Positions 1 through 9,733 of a stretch of 64,000 bases of DNA are shown one piece after another. The notes under the pieces were generated by a model. The model was not told the origin of the DNA. It did no database searches and was given only the letters and a program-made list of their open reading frames with translations. The DNA lies in the NCBI RefSeq assembly GCF_000716715.1, contig NZ_JNYJ01000036.1, forward strand, positions 206,842-270,841, written 5' to 3'. The position numbers and the translations under genes are program-made. How positions within the stretch are numbered: position 1 is the stretch's first letter; every line of letters begins with the position of its first letter. The stretch is from Dactylosporangium aurantiacum (lineage in GTDB: Bacteria > Actinomycetota > Actinomycetes > Mycobacteriales > Micromonosporaceae).

Positions 1-1
1 G

Positions 2-1105
2 GCGGACGCGCGCTTCGACCTGACGAAGAACCCCAACGAGGCGCACCGCTTCGGCTGGGTCGTCGAGGTGGACCCGTTCACGCCGGGCTCGACCCCGCGC
101 AAGCACACCGCGCTCGGCCGGGTGAAGCACGAGGGCGCGAACGTCATCATCGCCAAGAACGGCAAGGCCGTCGCGTACATGGGCGATGACGAGCGGTTCG
201 ACTACCTGTACAAGTTCGTGTCGGACAAGAAGTTCGACAGCGGCAAGTCCTACTTCGCCCGCCGGCACAACCTGACGCTGCTGGAGTCCGGCTCGCTGTA
301 CGTGGCGAAGCTCGGCTTCACGTCCGCGGCGGAGATCGACGGCAGCGGCAAGCTCCCCGCCGACGGCGCGTTCAACGGCACCGGCGAGTGGGTCGCGCTG
401 GTCAAGGACGGCAAGTCGCAGGTGCCCGGCATGTCGGTCGAGGAGGTGCTGGTCTTCACCCGGCTCGCCGGCGACGCGGTCGGCGCCACCAAGATGGACC
501 GGCCCGAGGACGTCGAGCCCAACCCGAAGACCGGCAAGATCTACGTCGCATTGACGAACAACACGGCGCGCGGCCCGGCCGGCAAGGCCCCCGCCGACGA
601 GGCGAACCCGCGGACCAACAACAAGCACGGGCACATCTTCGAGATCACCGAGAACAACGGCGACCACACCGGCACCGCGTTCACGTGGACGATCCCGATC
701 GTCTGCGGCGACCCGAAGGATCCGGCGACGTACTTCATGGGCTTCGACAAGACCCAGGTGTCGCCGATCTCGTGCCCGGACAACGTCGCGTTCGACGGCG
801 CCGGCAACCTGTGGATCGCCACCGACGGCAACGCGTTGGGCACCAACGACGGCCTGTTCGCGGTGCCGCTCGACGGTCCGGAGAAGGGCCACCTGAAGCA
901 GTTCCTGACGGTGCCGTACGGCGCGGAGACCTGCGGCCCGTGGATCCACGGCGACAACAGGAGCGCGTTCGTGGCGGTGCAGCACCCGGGTGAGATCAGC
1001 GGCGCGTCGGTGGAGAAGCCGGCGTCGAACTGGCCCGACGGCGACTTCGCCAAGCCGGGCATCGCGGTGGCGTGGCGCCTGGACGGGCGCAACATCGGCG
1101 TCTGA
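2..1105 (+). CDS. PhoX-family (DUF839) phosphatase, 5' truncated by window edge
   Basis: The frame is open from base 2 and stops with TGA at 1103-1105, so about 367 C-terminal residues are visible; the start and the expected Tat signal lie outside the window. Family signatures seen are RFGWVVEVDPF near the edge, the KHEGAN segment, RPEDVEPNPKTGKIY and a beta-propeller-like segment with PDNVAFDGAGNLWIATDGN. PhoX proteins are secreted Ca/Fe-dependent alkaline phosphatases releasing phosphate from organic esters, usually under phosphate starvation. Whether this copy is catalytic cannot be judged without its N-terminal metal ligands. A hairpin terminator follows directly. Confidence 0.88.
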   Translation, partial: ADARFDLTKNPNEAHRFGWVVEVDPFTPGSTPRKHTALGRVKHEGANVIIAKNGKAVAYMGDDERFDYLYKFVSDKKFDSGKSYFARRHNLTLLESGSLYVAKLGFTSAAEIDGSGKLPADGAFNGTGEWVALVKDGKSQVPGMSVEEVLVFTRLAGDAVGATKMDRPEDVEPNPKTGKIYVALTNNTARGPAGKAPADEANPRTNNKHGHIFEITENNGDHTGTAFTWTIPIVCGDPKDPATYFMGFDKTQVSPISCPDNVAFDGAGNLWIATDGNALGTNDGLFAVPLDGPEKGHLKQFLTVPYGAETCGPWIHGDNRSAFVAVQHPGEISGASVEKPASNWPDGDFAKPGIAVAWRLDGRNIGV

Positions 1106-1120
1106 GCCGGTACGTGTGAG

Positions 1121-1147
1121 AAGGGCGCTCCCGCCGGGGGCGCCCTT
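1121..1147 (+). terminator. Intrinsic terminator-like hairpin after PhoX gene
   Basis: AAGGGCGC (1121-1128) pairs with GCGCCCTT (1140-1147), and inner bases can extend the stem by a few pairs. It sits 15 bases after the PhoX stop codon. Because the arms begin with AA and end with TT it could also serve the convergent IclR gene ending at 1162. Confidence 0.7.
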
Positions 1148-1161
1148 CGTCATGTACCCGG

Positions 1162-1938
1162 CTACTCCGCCAGGACGGTCGCCAGGTGGTGCGCCGTCGC
1201 GAGCAGCCGCGTCCGGACGACCTTCGCCGAGGACATCAGCTCCGCCGGCGGCAGCGCGCACGCCAGGACGACCCGGCGGTCCGGGTCGCGGTCGTTGACC
1301 ACCATGACGGCGGCGCACGCGAGGCCCTGACGGAACTGCCCGATCTCGATCTGCATGCCGCGGCGGTCTCCGGCCGCCAGGTCCGAGTCGAGCGCTTCGG
1401 GCGATGTCAGGGTCGCCGAGGTGTACGCACGCATCCCGTACTCCTTGAGGAACCGCCACCGCTGATCCGCGCTCATCGTGGCCAGCAGCGCCTTGCCGAG
1501 GGCGGTCGCGTGCGCGGCATCGTCGTAGCCCGGCACGAGCTCGTCCATCGGCGGGGTACGCGGACCCTCGGCCGCGGCCGTCACGGCGATCCTGCCGCCG
1601 ATGAAGCGCCCCAGATAGTGGCTGTACCCCGTTTCCGCCGCGGCACGGCGCAACCGGTCGGTGACCGCGCTGGGCCCCCGGAACGCGAGCACCAGCTCCC
1701 GGTACCGGTCGGCGATCTCCAGGCCGACGACATAGGTGCCGTTCTCCCGGCGGATCACGTAGCCCTCGTACGCGAGGGTGCGCACGAGGTGGTACGTCGT
1801 AGCGACCGTGAAGTCACATCGCCGGGCGATCTGCTTCACGGTGAGGCCGCGTGGTGATTGACCCACGGCCTCCAAGACTCGTAGTGCCCTCGACACGCTC
1901 CGGATGAGGTCCGAGGGTTCGGCCTGTGGATCCCGCAC
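1162..1938 (-). CDS. IclR-family transcriptional regulator
   Basis: 258 residues, the family's usual length. The N-terminal winged helix-turn-helix (about residues 12-70) contains SVSRALRVLEAVGQSPRGLT and VKQIARRCDFTVATTYHLVR; the rest is the IclR effector-binding domain (PF01614), with the typical ALGKALLA segment near its middle. The GTG start at 1938 has a GGGGAGGG ribosome site four bases upstream. IclR proteins are dimeric repressors or activators of catabolic genes that respond to small aromatic or organic acids. No adjacent catabolic operon is visible, as the upstream neighbour is an empty gap, so the target is unknown. Confidence 0.92.
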   Translation of the reverse strand: MRDPQAEPSDLIRSVSRALRVLEAVGQSPRGLTVKQIARRCDFTVATTYHLVRTLAYEGYVIRRENGTYVVGLEIADRYRELVLAFRGPSAVTDRLRRAAAETGYSHYLGRFIGGRIAVTAAAEGPRTPPMDELVPGYDDAAHATALGKALLATMSADQRWRFLKEYGMRAYTSATLTSPEALDSDLAAGDRRGMQIEIGQFRQGLACAAVMVVNDRDPDRRVVLACALPPAELMSSAKVVRTRLLATAHHLATVLAE

Positions 1939-2507
1939 CGCCGCCCTCCCCAGCCGCAGCAGTAACTGGATTCACACCATATGAAACTGGAGATGGTCCA
2001 GGGAACACTTTGATCATTTATGACGCCAGGTGAGGGGATCGGAACGCTCTACACATGGCGATGAATGGCCCATTCCGGACATCGGTTGTGTGCAGTCACG
2101 CTCACGACACGCCGTGTGATGTAAGTACTGCTCAATATTGAAACGCGCTAGCTGTGTAAGTAAATGGCCTTCGCTTGAGTAGGTGTGAGGCGTGCCCTGC
2201 ACGTCCACTCCTGGCTGTCATCACGTCGTTGCGAGTTGTTGCGAAGGGGGGTATGAGCGCCACATCGCTTTGAGCAATGTCGCTACCGGTGCTGCACACC
2301 GTTGTGAGGGCCGCTGACGGCGTTCCGCACCGGTTTGGGGGTCGAATGGGTCGCACCCATGACAGTGGCGGAGGCGAGCGATGACAGGGCGCTGGCGGCG
2401 TGGCGGCGGCGTCACGGCGATGCGAGGCGGTCGCAGGGACGGTGTGTTCAAACGGTAGGCACGGACCAGGCAACAAGACGGCGGTCCGCTGACCAGACCC
2501 CAGAAAG
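1939..2507. other. AT-richer intergenic gap without a convincing gene
   Basis: About 570 bases between the IclR start and the nuo-operon terminator. Short stretches such as 1970-2040 and 2110-2170 are clearly less GC-rich than the surroundings. Frames here lack codon bias, ribosome sites and recognisable motifs. Near-repeats of GTAAGTA (about 2119 and 2156) and GTTGCGA (about 2228-2240) occur. The IclR promoter probably lies at the left side. Nothing else is supported. Confidence 0.5.
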
Positions 2508-2547
2508 ACGGCCGCCGGCCGACCTGGACAGGTCAGCCGGCGGCCGT
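2508..2547 (-). terminator. Strong terminator of the nuo-polyprenyl synthase operon
   Basis: Near-perfect palindrome: 12 bases at 2508-2519 pair with 2536-2547, one C/A mismatch follows, then GACCT (2521-2525) pairs with AGGTC (2530-2534) around a GGAC loop. It lies eight bases beyond the stop of the last minus-strand gene, as expected for the operon's rho-independent end, though without a long U tract. Confidence 0.75.
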
Positions 2548-2555
2548 GGGAAGCG

Positions 2556-3578
2556 TCAGTTGGTGCGGTCGGCGATGAAGTCGCACAGCGACTCCAGCGC
2601 GGCCCGGGCCGGCACGTGCGGCAACGGGGCCAGGGACGCCCGGGCGCGGTCGGCGTAGCCCCGGACGGTCTCGCGGGCCTGCTTGAGCGCCGCGGACTCG
2701 CGCAGCAGCGTCAGGGCCTCCGCGTGCAGCGCGTCGTCGGTGACCGGGCCCGCCGAGAGGATCTCGCGGAGGCGGATCGAGGCGGCGTCGTCGTCGCTGG
2801 AGGCGAGCGCGTACAGGACCGGCAGCGTCGGCACGCCCTCACGGAGGTCGGTGCCGGGGGTCTTGCCGGACTGGGTGCTCTCGCTGGCGATGTCGATCAG
2901 GTCGTCGGAGAGCTGGAACGCGATGCCGAAGGTCTCGGCGAACGTGGCCAGCGCCTCGACCTGCTCGTCGGTGCAGCCGCCGAACATGCCGCCGAAGCGG
3001 GCGCTGGTGGAGATCAGCGAGCCGGTCTTCTGCGAGATGACCCGCAGGTAGTGCGAGATCGCGTCCTCGCCCTGCAGCGGGCCGGCGGTCTCGGCGACCT
3101 GGCCGTGGACCAGGCGGGAGAACGTGCTCGACTGGATCTTCACGGCCTCGAGGCCGAGCTCAGTGGCGACGGCGGCGGCGCGGGCGAACAGGTAGTCGCC
3201 GATGAGGATGGCCAGGGCGTTGCCCCAGCGCGAGTTGACGCTGGGCGCGCCGCGGCGCACGGCCGCCTCGTCCATGACGTCGTCGTGGTAGAGCGTGGCG
3301 AGGTGGGTCAGCTCGACCACCGCGCCCGCCATGACGACCTCACGCGCGCTCGGGTCGCCGAAGTGCGCGGCGAGCGCGACCAGCAGCGGCCGGAACCGCT
3401 TGCCACCCGCGTTGACCAGGTGGCGGGCCGCCTCGGTCACCAGCGGGTTGGCGCTGTCGACGGAGTCGATCAGCACCGTCTCGACGTCCCGGAGGATCGC
3501 CATGACGCTGCTTTCCAACGCCGGATCGGCGAAAGTCAAGCCGACAGACGCACCCGATTGCACGGTTCCCGTACTCAC
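2556..3578 (-). CDS. Long-chain polyprenyl diphosphate synthase (menaquinone side chain)
   Basis: 340 residues from the preferred GTG at 3578, which has GGAG five bases upstream; an in-frame ATG at 3629 would add 17 residues. All-alpha trans-isoprenyl diphosphate synthase: GGKRFRPLL, first Asp-rich motif in LYHDDVMDEA, and second Asp-rich motif in FQLSDDLIDI. It condenses isopentenyl diphosphate units onto an allylic primer to give a C40-C50 chain. Bulky residues before the first Asp motif decide length and were not modelled. Being the last gene after nuoN, with menaquinone genes nearby, it probably supplies the quinone tail. It resembles the GrcC/HepT group. Confidence 0.93.
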   Translation of the reverse strand: MSTGTVQSGASVGLTFADPALESSVMAILRDVETVLIDSVDSANPLVTEAARHLVNAGGKRFRPLLVALAAHFGDPSAREVVMAGAVVELTHLATLYHDDVMDEAAVRRGAPSVNSRWGNALAILIGDYLFARAAAVATELGLEAVKIQSSTFSRLVHGQVAETAGPLQGEDAISHYLRVISQKTGSLISTSARFGGMFGGCTDEQVEALATFAETFGIAFQLSDDLIDIASESTQSGKTPGTDLREGVPTLPVLYALASSDDDAASIRLREILSAGPVTDDALHAEALTLLRESAALKQARETVRGYADRARASLAPLPHVPARAALESLCDFIADRTN

Positions 3579-3681
3579 CACAGCTCCAACGATGCCATAG
3601 CCGGTCCGATCAGCTTGCGGCGCCCTCATACAGCGACGTCCCCACGTGGCTGACCACGGGGGACGTCGCGGCGCGCAGCCT

Positions 3682-5220
3682 CTACTTGCCTACGAATATC
3701 CCCGCGTGCTCGGTCGCCTCGATCAAGACACTCGGGGCGACACCCAGCACGAGCGTCGCGACGGTCCCGATGACCAGCGCCGCTGCCGTCATCGCGCCCG
3801 GGATAGACACCGCAGGGGTGGTCTCGCCCGGCTCCGACAGCCACATCATGACGACCACCCGCAGATAGGGGAAGGCCAGAATGGCGCTGCTCACCACGCC
3901 GGCGATCACCAGCCAGGTCTGGTCGGCGTCGATCGCGGCCGCGAAGACCCCGAACTTGGCGGTGAAACCGCTGGTCAGCGGCAGACCCGCGAAGGCCAGC
4001 AGGATGAAGGTGAACAGGGTCGCATACAGCGGCGAGCGCCGCCCCAGCCCGGCCCAGCGGGACAGGTGGGTCGCCTCACCGTCCGCGTCGCGGACCAGGG
4101 TCACCACGGCGAACGCGGCGAGCACCGTGAAGCCGTAGGCGACGAGGTAGAACATCGAGCTGGACAGGCCCTGCTCCGACACCGCGAGGACGCCCACCAG
4201 CAGGTAGCCGGCGTTGGCGATCGAGGAGTAAGCGAGCAGCCGCTTGATGTCGGTCTGCGTCACGGCCAGGATCGCGCCGACGAGCATGGTGAGGACCGCC
4301 ACCGTGCCGAGGACCTGCTGCAGCTCCCACTCCGTGCGGGAGAAGCCCACGTACACCAGCCGCAGCAGACCACCGAAGGCGGCGACCTTCGTGCAGGCCG
4401 CCATGAGCGCCGTCACCGGCGTCGGGGCGCCCTGGTAGACGTCCGGGGTCCACACGTGGAACGGCACCGCGGCGGCCTTGAACAGCAGGCCGATCGCGAG
4501 CATCGCCAGGCCGACGTAGAGCAGCACGTCGTCGTTGGCCGAGTTCTGGATCGCGGTGTCGATCGCCTTGAAGTCGACCTGGCCGGCGTACCCGTAGACG
4601 AGCGCGATGCCGAACAGGAAGAACGCCGAGGCGAACGAGCCCAGCAGGAAGTACTTGAGCGCGGCCTCCTGCGACAGCAGCCGGCGGCGGCGGGCGAGCG
4701 CACACAGCAGGTACAGCGGCAGCGAGAAGACCTCGAGGGCCACGAACATGACCAGCAGGTCGTTCGCGACACAGAACAGCAGCATGCCGGCCAGTGCGAA
4801 CATCGTGAGCGGGAAGACCTCGGTCGCCCCGGTCGTGCGCGCGGCCTGGTCGCGGTCGGCGTCGGTGTTGGCGGTGACGGCGGCCTGCGCGACGAACGCG
4901 CCGCCGGTCTCCAGCGTCCGCTCACCGATCAGCAGCAGCGACACGATGCCGAGCACGATGATCGCGGCCGACAGGAACAGGCCGGGGCCGTCGATGGCGA
5001 CCGCGGTCTGCGCCGTGATCACGTCCTTGCTGCCCTGCCGGATCACCATCACCAGCGCGGCGACGAGGCCGAGCAGCGACAGGGACAGCTGCACGGTGTG
5101 CCGCATCCGCCGCGGCACGAAGCCTTCGACGAGCACCCCGATGCACGCGACACCGAACAGGATCAGCATCGGCGAGAGCGCCGCGTAATCCAGGTTCGGC
5201 AGTTGGAGTTTGTCGTTCAC
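3682..5220 (-). CDS. nuoN: NADH-quinone oxidoreductase subunit N
   Basis: 512 residues, polytopic, one of the three antiporter-like proton-pumping subunits of complex I. The family core is obvious: YFLLGSFASAFFLFGIALVYG, FKAAAVPFHVWTPDVYQGAP with the conserved Lys, and KRLLAYSSIANAGYLLVGVL. The GTG start at 5220 overlaps the nuoM stop in a GTGA, implying translational coupling. It is the last nuo gene; the polyprenyl synthase follows about 100 bases later on the same strand. C-terminal residues VSIPGAMTAAALVIGTVATL form the final helix. Confidence 0.97.
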   Translation of the reverse strand: MNDKLQLPNLDYAALSPMLILFGVACIGVLVEGFVPRRMRHTVQLSLSLLGLVAALVMVIRQGSKDVITAQTAVAIDGPGLFLSAAIIVLGIVSLLLIGERTLETGGAFVAQAAVTANTDADRDQAARTTGATEVFPLTMFALAGMLLFCVANDLLVMFVALEVFSLPLYLLCALARRRRLLSQEAALKYFLLGSFASAFFLFGIALVYGYAGQVDFKAIDTAIQNSANDDVLLYVGLAMLAIGLLFKAAAVPFHVWTPDVYQGAPTPVTALMAACTKVAAFGGLLRLVYVGFSRTEWELQQVLGTVAVLTMLVGAILAVTQTDIKRLLAYSSIANAGYLLVGVLAVSEQGLSSSMFYLVAYGFTVLAAFAVVTLVRDADGEATHLSRWAGLGRRSPLYATLFTFILLAFAGLPLTSGFTAKFGVFAAAIDADQTWLVIAGVVSSAILAFPYLRVVVMMWLSEPGETTPAVSIPGAMTAAALVIGTVATLVLGVAPSVLIEATEHAGIFVGK

Positions 5221-6746
5221 TTGCCGGCCTCCACGGTGCCTGCGGTGGCTTTCGGGTCGGTGACGTGCATGTCCGTCATCGTCGCCTTGATCGCCGGGTT
5301 GATCACGTCGATGACCGGCTTCGGGTAGAAGCCGAGCACCAGGATCAGCGCGATCAGCGGCGTGACGACGACGGCCTCACGCAGCGACAGGTCCCGGCTC
5401 ATCGCCTTGACCTCGAGCAGCTTCGGGTTCGTGGTGCCCTGCGTGGTGCGCTGGATCATCCAGAGTACGTAACCGGCGGCCAGGATGATGCCGGCGGTGG
5501 CGATGACGGCCACCGTCTTGTTCACCGTGAACGTGCCGATCAGCACCAGGAACTCGGAGACGAACGGCGACGTGCCCGGCAGCGCGAGCGAGGCCAGACC
5601 GGCGATGAAGAACACCCCGGCGAGGACCGGCACGAGCTTGCCGGCGCCGCCGAAGTCGCTCACCAGGGCGCTGCCGCGGCGGCTCACCAGCATGCCGACG
5701 ACCAGGAAGAGCAGGCCGGTCGCGAGGCCGTGGTTGACCATGTACAGCACCGCGCCGGTGCCCGCCTGCGTCGTGAAGGCGAAGATGCCGATGCCGATGA
5801 AGCCGAAGTGCGCGATCGACGTGTACGAGACCAGCCGCTTGAGGTCCTGCTGGCCGATCGCCACGAGTGCGCCGTAGATGATGCCGACGACCGCGAGGGT
5901 GAGCCCGAGCCAGGCGAAGTACTTCGACGCGTTCGGGAACAGCGGCAGGCAGTAGCGCAGGATGCCGAACGTGCCGACCTTGTCCATGACGCCGACCAGC
6001 AGCGCCGCCGAGCCGGCCTGGGCCGCGCCACCGGCGTCGGGCAGCCAGGTGTGGAACGGGAAGAACGGCGCCTTGATCGCGAACGCGAGGAAGAAGCCGA
6101 GGAACAGCCAGCGCTCGGCGGTGACGCTGAAGTCCGCGGACAGCAGCGTCGGCCAGTCGAAGGTGTGCCCACCGAGGACCCACAGCCCGACCACGGCGGC
6201 GAGCATGAAGAGCCCGCCGACCAGCGAGTACAGGAAGAACTTGACCGCCGCGTACTGCTCCTGGTGCCCGCCGTACGAGCCGATGAGGAAGTACATCGGC
6301 ACGAGCATGACCTCGAAGAACACGTAGAACAGGAACACGTCCTGCGCGGCGAAGACGCCGATCATCGTGGACTCGAGGGCCAGCAGCAGCGCGAAGTACG
6401 CCGGCACCGACCGCTTGCTCTTGTCGGCGTCGTGCCAGGACGCGAGCACGACCAGCGGCACCAGCAGCGCGATCAGCGCGATCATGACCAGGGCGATGCC
6501 GTCGACCGCGAAGGTGAACTTGGCGCCCCACTGCGGGATCCACGTGTAGGACTCGCGGAACTGGAACCGCTCGCCGTTGGGCTTGAACTGCACCCACAGC
6601 CCGACGGTCAGCGCCAGGATCAGCAGCGACCAGCCGAAGGCGGCGCGCTTGGCCAGCTCCGGTTTGTCCTTCGGCAGGAACGCGACCCCGGCGGCGCCGA
6701 CGAGCGGCGCGACCGTGAGCACGGTCAGATACGGAAAGGAGCTCAT
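5217..6746 (-). CDS. nuoM: NADH-quinone oxidoreductase subunit M
   Basis: 509 residues from the ATG at 6746 (start MSSFPYLTVL), which overlaps the nuoL stop as ATGA; the frame is open further upstream but only as a shadow of nuoL. Antiporter-like membrane subunit. Key proton-channel residues are present: Glu145 in FYVFFEVMLVPMYF and Lys225 in FAIKAPFFPFHTWLPDAG. A further channel region is QDLKRLVSYTSIAHFGFIGI. Length matches the usual 490-530. It stands between nuoL and nuoN in canonical order. Confidence 0.97.
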   Translation of the reverse strand: MSSFPYLTVLTVAPLVGAAGVAFLPKDKPELAKRAAFGWSLLILALTVGLWVQFKPNGERFQFRESYTWIPQWGAKFTFAVDGIALVMIALIALLVPLVVLASWHDADKSKRSVPAYFALLLALESTMIGVFAAQDVFLFYVFFEVMLVPMYFLIGSYGGHQEQYAAVKFFLYSLVGGLFMLAAVVGLWVLGGHTFDWPTLLSADFSVTAERWLFLGFFLAFAIKAPFFPFHTWLPDAGGAAQAGSAALLVGVMDKVGTFGILRYCLPLFPNASKYFAWLGLTLAVVGIIYGALVAIGQQDLKRLVSYTSIAHFGFIGIGIFAFTTQAGTGAVLYMVNHGLATGLLFLVVGMLVSRRGSALVSDFGGAGKLVPVLAGVFFIAGLASLALPGTSPFVSEFLVLIGTFTVNKTVAVIATAGIILAAGYVLWMIQRTTQGTTNPKLLEVKAMSRDLSLREAVVVTPLIALILVLGFYPKPVIDVINPAIKATMTDMHVTDPKATAGTVEAGK

Positions 6747-8653
6747 CCGAACGTCACCGCCAGCATGGCGGCCACCACGAGCACCGCGCCTCCAAGGATG
6801 GACAGGGCATAGGAGCGCACGAAACCGGTCTGTGCCCGGCGGAGCCGGCCGGAGCCGCCGCCGACCCCTGCGGCGAGGCCGTTGACCAGCCCGTCGATGC
6901 CGCGGTTGTCGATGTAGACCAGGGCGCGGGTCAGGTAGCGGCCGGGCGCCTCGAAGACCGCCTCGTTGAACGAGTCGGTGTAGAGGTTCTTGCGGGCGGC
7001 GGTGACCAGCGGGCCGGCCGGCTGCTCCTGCAGGGCGGTGCCCTTGTTGAACAGCGCGATGGCCAGGCCGGCACCGGCGAACGTCATCACGATCGACAGG
7101 ACGGTGATGAGCAGGTGGCTCATGACCGGCTCGTGCTCGGCGTGCTCGCTGCCGTAGACCGGGGTCAGCCACTCGGGCACCGAGGTCGACAGCAGGTAAC
7201 CGGCCGCGACCGAGCCGACCGCCAGCAGGATCAGCGGGATCGTCATGATCTTCGGCGACTCGTGCGGGTGCCGGATGTCGTCGGTCCAGCGCTCCGGGCC
7301 GTGGAACGTGAGCCAGAAGAGCCGCGTCATGTAGAACGCGGTCAGGCCGGCGCCGAGCAGGGCCGCGCCGCCGAACAGCCACGCGGTCCAGCCCTCGCGC
7401 TCGAACGCCGCGACGATGATCGGCTCCTTGGAGAAGAAGCCGGACAGGCCGGGGAAGCCGATGATCGCGAGCCAGCCGAGGCCGAACGTGATCCAGGTGA
7501 TCTTCATGTACTTGTACAGCCCGCCGAAGCGGCGGATGTCCACCTGGTCGTGCATGCCGTGCATGACGGATCCGGCGCCGAGGAACATGCCGGCCTTGAA
7601 GAAGCCGTGGGCCAGCAGGTGGATCAGGGCGAGCGCGTAGGCGGCACCGCCGAGGCCGACACCCAGGAACATGTAGCCGATCTGGCTGACCGTCGACCAG
7701 GCGAGGACCCGCTTGATGTCGTCCTTGGCGCAGCCGATGATGCAGCCCATCAGCAGCGTCAGCGCGCCGACCGCGACGACGACCGTCTGCGCCGTGGAGT
7801 TGGCGTCGAAGATCGGGTGCGACCGGGCGATCAGGTACACGCCGGCGGTGACCATCGTGGCGGCGTGGATGAGCGCCGACACCGGGGTCGGGCCCTCCAT
7901 GGCGTCCGGGAGCCAGGCCTGCAGCGGGAACTGGCCGGACTTGCCGGCCGCGCCGAGCAGCAGCAGGAGCGCCATGAGCAGGACCACGCCGCTGCTGAGC
8001 TTGTGCACGCCGTTGAAGACCTCGGCGTAGTCGACCGTGCCGAGGTAGGCGAACATCATGAAGATGGCGATCGCGAAACCGGCGTCACCGACGCGGTTCA
8101 TCAGGAACGCCTTCTTACCGGCGGTCGCCGCGCTCGGCTTCAGGTACCAGAAGGAGATCAGCAGGTAGGACGCGAGACCGACGCCCTCCCAGCCGAAGTA
8201 CAGCATCACGTAGTTGTTGCCGAGCACCAGCAACAGCATCGCCGCGACGAAGAGGTTGAAGTAGCCGAAGAACTTCCGGCGACCCGGGTCGTGGTCCATG
8301 TAACCCACCGCGTAGAGGTGGATCAGTGAGCCGACACCCGTGATCAGCAGGACGAACATCGCCGACAGCGGGTCGAACAGCAGACCCAGGTCGACCTTGA
8401 AGTCCCCGACGCCGATGTAGTCCCACAGCTTCAGCTCGACGCCGTTGCGGTTCTCGAGGCCGCGGAGCGTGAAGAAGTAGGTCAGCCCCAGCACGAAGGA
8501 CGTGGCGACGCTGAGCACGCCGAGCCAGTGTCCCCAGCGGTCGGCGCGCTTGCCGAGCAGCAGCAGCACTGCCGCGCTGGCCAGCGGGATCGCGGGCAGC
8601 AGCCAGAACGTGCCCAGCCACCCGTTCGCCGCCGTGTAGGCGATTGGTTCCAC
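6743..8653 (-). CDS. nuoL: NADH-quinone oxidoreductase subunit L
   Basis: 636 residues, the largest antiporter-like subunit, which carries the long lateral helix along the membrane arm of complex I. Signatures: LGNNYVMLYFGWEGVGLASY with the channel Glu, AAGKSGQFPLQAWLPDAMEG with the channel Lys, and DIKRVLAWSTVSQIGYMFLG. The C-terminal part holds the amphipathic lateral helix and a final membrane segment (LSILGGAVLVVAAMLAVTFG). The stop overlaps the nuoM ATG; ten bases separate it from nuoK. Confidence 0.97.
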   Translation of the reverse strand: MEPIAYTAANGWLGTFWLLPAIPLASAAVLLLLGKRADRWGHWLGVLSVATSFVLGLTYFFTLRGLENRNGVELKLWDYIGVGDFKVDLGLLFDPLSAMFVLLITGVGSLIHLYAVGYMDHDPGRRKFFGYFNLFVAAMLLLVLGNNYVMLYFGWEGVGLASYLLISFWYLKPSAATAGKKAFLMNRVGDAGFAIAIFMMFAYLGTVDYAEVFNGVHKLSSGVVLLMALLLLLGAAGKSGQFPLQAWLPDAMEGPTPVSALIHAATMVTAGVYLIARSHPIFDANSTAQTVVVAVGALTLLMGCIIGCAKDDIKRVLAWSTVSQIGYMFLGVGLGGAAYALALIHLLAHGFFKAGMFLGAGSVMHGMHDQVDIRRFGGLYKYMKITWITFGLGWLAIIGFPGLSGFFSKEPIIVAAFEREGWTAWLFGGAALLGAGLTAFYMTRLFWLTFHGPERWTDDIRHPHESPKIMTIPLILLAVGSVAAGYLLSTSVPEWLTPVYGSEHAEHEPVMSHLLITVLSIVMTFAGAGLAIALFNKGTALQEQPAGPLVTAARKNLYTDSFNEAVFEAPGRYLTRALVYIDNRGIDGLVNGLAAGVGGGSGRLRRAQTGFVRSYALSILGGAVLVVAAMLAVTFG

Positions 8654-8663
8654 AACCCGCTCC

Positions 8664-8963
8664 CTAGTACTTCAGCAGGTTCGCGTCGTCGACGCTTGCG
8701 GAGCGTCGAGTCCGGAAGATCGACATGATGATCGCCAGGCCGACGACGACCTCGGCCGCCGCGACGACCATGACGAAGAACGCCATGATCTGGCCGTCGA
8801 GCGTGCCGTTGATCCGGCTGAACGTGACCAGCGCCAGGTTCGCGGCGTTGAGCATGAGCTCGATGCACATGAACAGCACGATGGCGTTGCGGCGGATGAG
8901 CACGCCCACCGCGCCGATCGTGAACAGGATCGACGCCAGGACGATGTAGTACGTCGGTGTCAC
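8664..8963 (-). CDS. nuoK: NADH-quinone oxidoreductase subunit K
   Basis: 99 residues with three membrane helices, the standard size. The start is the GTG at 8963 coupled to the nuoJ stop through GTGA (sequence begins [20 protein letters not shown]). Conserved buried acidic residues are in [16 protein letters not shown] and in [14 protein letters not shown]; both Glu residues sit in the proton path described for NuoK. The short C-terminal tail [16 protein letters not shown] is cytoplasmic. Confidence 0.96.
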   Translation of the reverse strand: MTPTYYIVLASILFTIGAVGVLIRRNAIVLFMCIELMLNAANLALVTFSRINGTLDGQIMAFFVMVVAAAEVVVGLAIIMSIFRTRRSASVDDANLLKY

Positions 8964-9733
8964 TTCTCGGTCCCCTTCGGTGCGACGTCTGCCGACGTCA
9001 ACTCCCGGGTCGGGAGGATCTTGGAGATGCTGCGCTCCGACGGCGTGCCGTCGGGCAGTCGCGCGGGCGTCGCCACCGAGTCGGAGGTGGAGAACACGCC
9101 CGGGCCGGGCTTCGGCGCGGGGTAGCTGCCCGGCTGGAACCGGGCGAGCATCCGCTCCGGCTGGCTGACCTTGTCTTCCTTGCGCTTCTCGATGTGCGCC
9201 AGGATCATCGCGCCGACGGCCGCCGTGATCAGCAGCGCCGAGGTCACCTCGAACACGTACACGTACTTGGTGAAGATCAGCTTCGCCAGGCCGGTCACGT
9301 TGCCCGCGGCGTTCGCCTCGGTCAGGCCCTTCGGGTCCGAGTCGCCGAGCGCGCGGTACAGGGCGATGCCCAGCAGCAGCGACAGCCCGACGCCGAGCAT
9401 GATCGCCACCATCCGCTGGCCGCGCAACGTCTCGATCAGCGAGTCCGAGGAGTCGCGACCGACGAGCATCAGCACGAAGAGGAACAGCATCATGATCGCG
9501 CCGGTGTAGACGATGATCTGCACCATGCCGATGAACGGGCCGGCCTGCAGCACGTAGAACACGCCCAGGCACAGCATCGTGATCACCAGGAACAGCGCGG
9601 AGTGCACCGCGTTGCGGGCCCACACCATCCCGATGGCGCCGAGGACCGCGATCGGGGCGAGGATCCAGAAGGTGGTGGCCTCGCCTCCCTTCACGTCACC
9701 GGCGGCGGCGAGCAGTTCCAGGGACAGGTTCAT
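8960..9733 (-). CDS. nuoJ: NADH-quinone oxidoreductase subunit J
   Basis: 257 residues from the ATG at 9733 ([13 protein letters not shown]), which overlaps the nuoI stop as ATGA. Five predicted membrane helices in the first 185 residues, with the family segment [20 protein letters not shown] containing the pi-bulge helix linked to coupling of quinone reduction and proton transfer. The C-terminal 65 or so residues ([20 protein letters not shown] onwards) are a polar tail that E. coli NuoJ lacks; such tails are common in actinobacterial copies. Confidence 0.96.
   Translation of the reverse strand: MNLSLELLAAAGDVKGGEATTFWILAPIAVLGAIGMVWARNAVHSALFLVITMLCLGVFYVLQAGPFIGMVQIIVYTGAIMMLFLFVLMLVGRDSSDSLIETLRGQRMVAIMLGVGLSLLLGIALYRALGDSDPKGLTEANAAGNVTGLAKLIFTKYVYVFEVTSALLITAAVGAMILAHIEKRKEDKVSQPERMLARFQPGSYPAPKPGPGVFSTSDSVATPARLPDGTPSERSISKILPTRELTSADVAPKGTEK

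Noticed and set aside
2335..2658. Plus-strand open frame upstream of and overlapping the polyprenyl synthase 3' end
   Set aside because: Composition-driven; crosses the operon terminator and has no ribosome site or domain.
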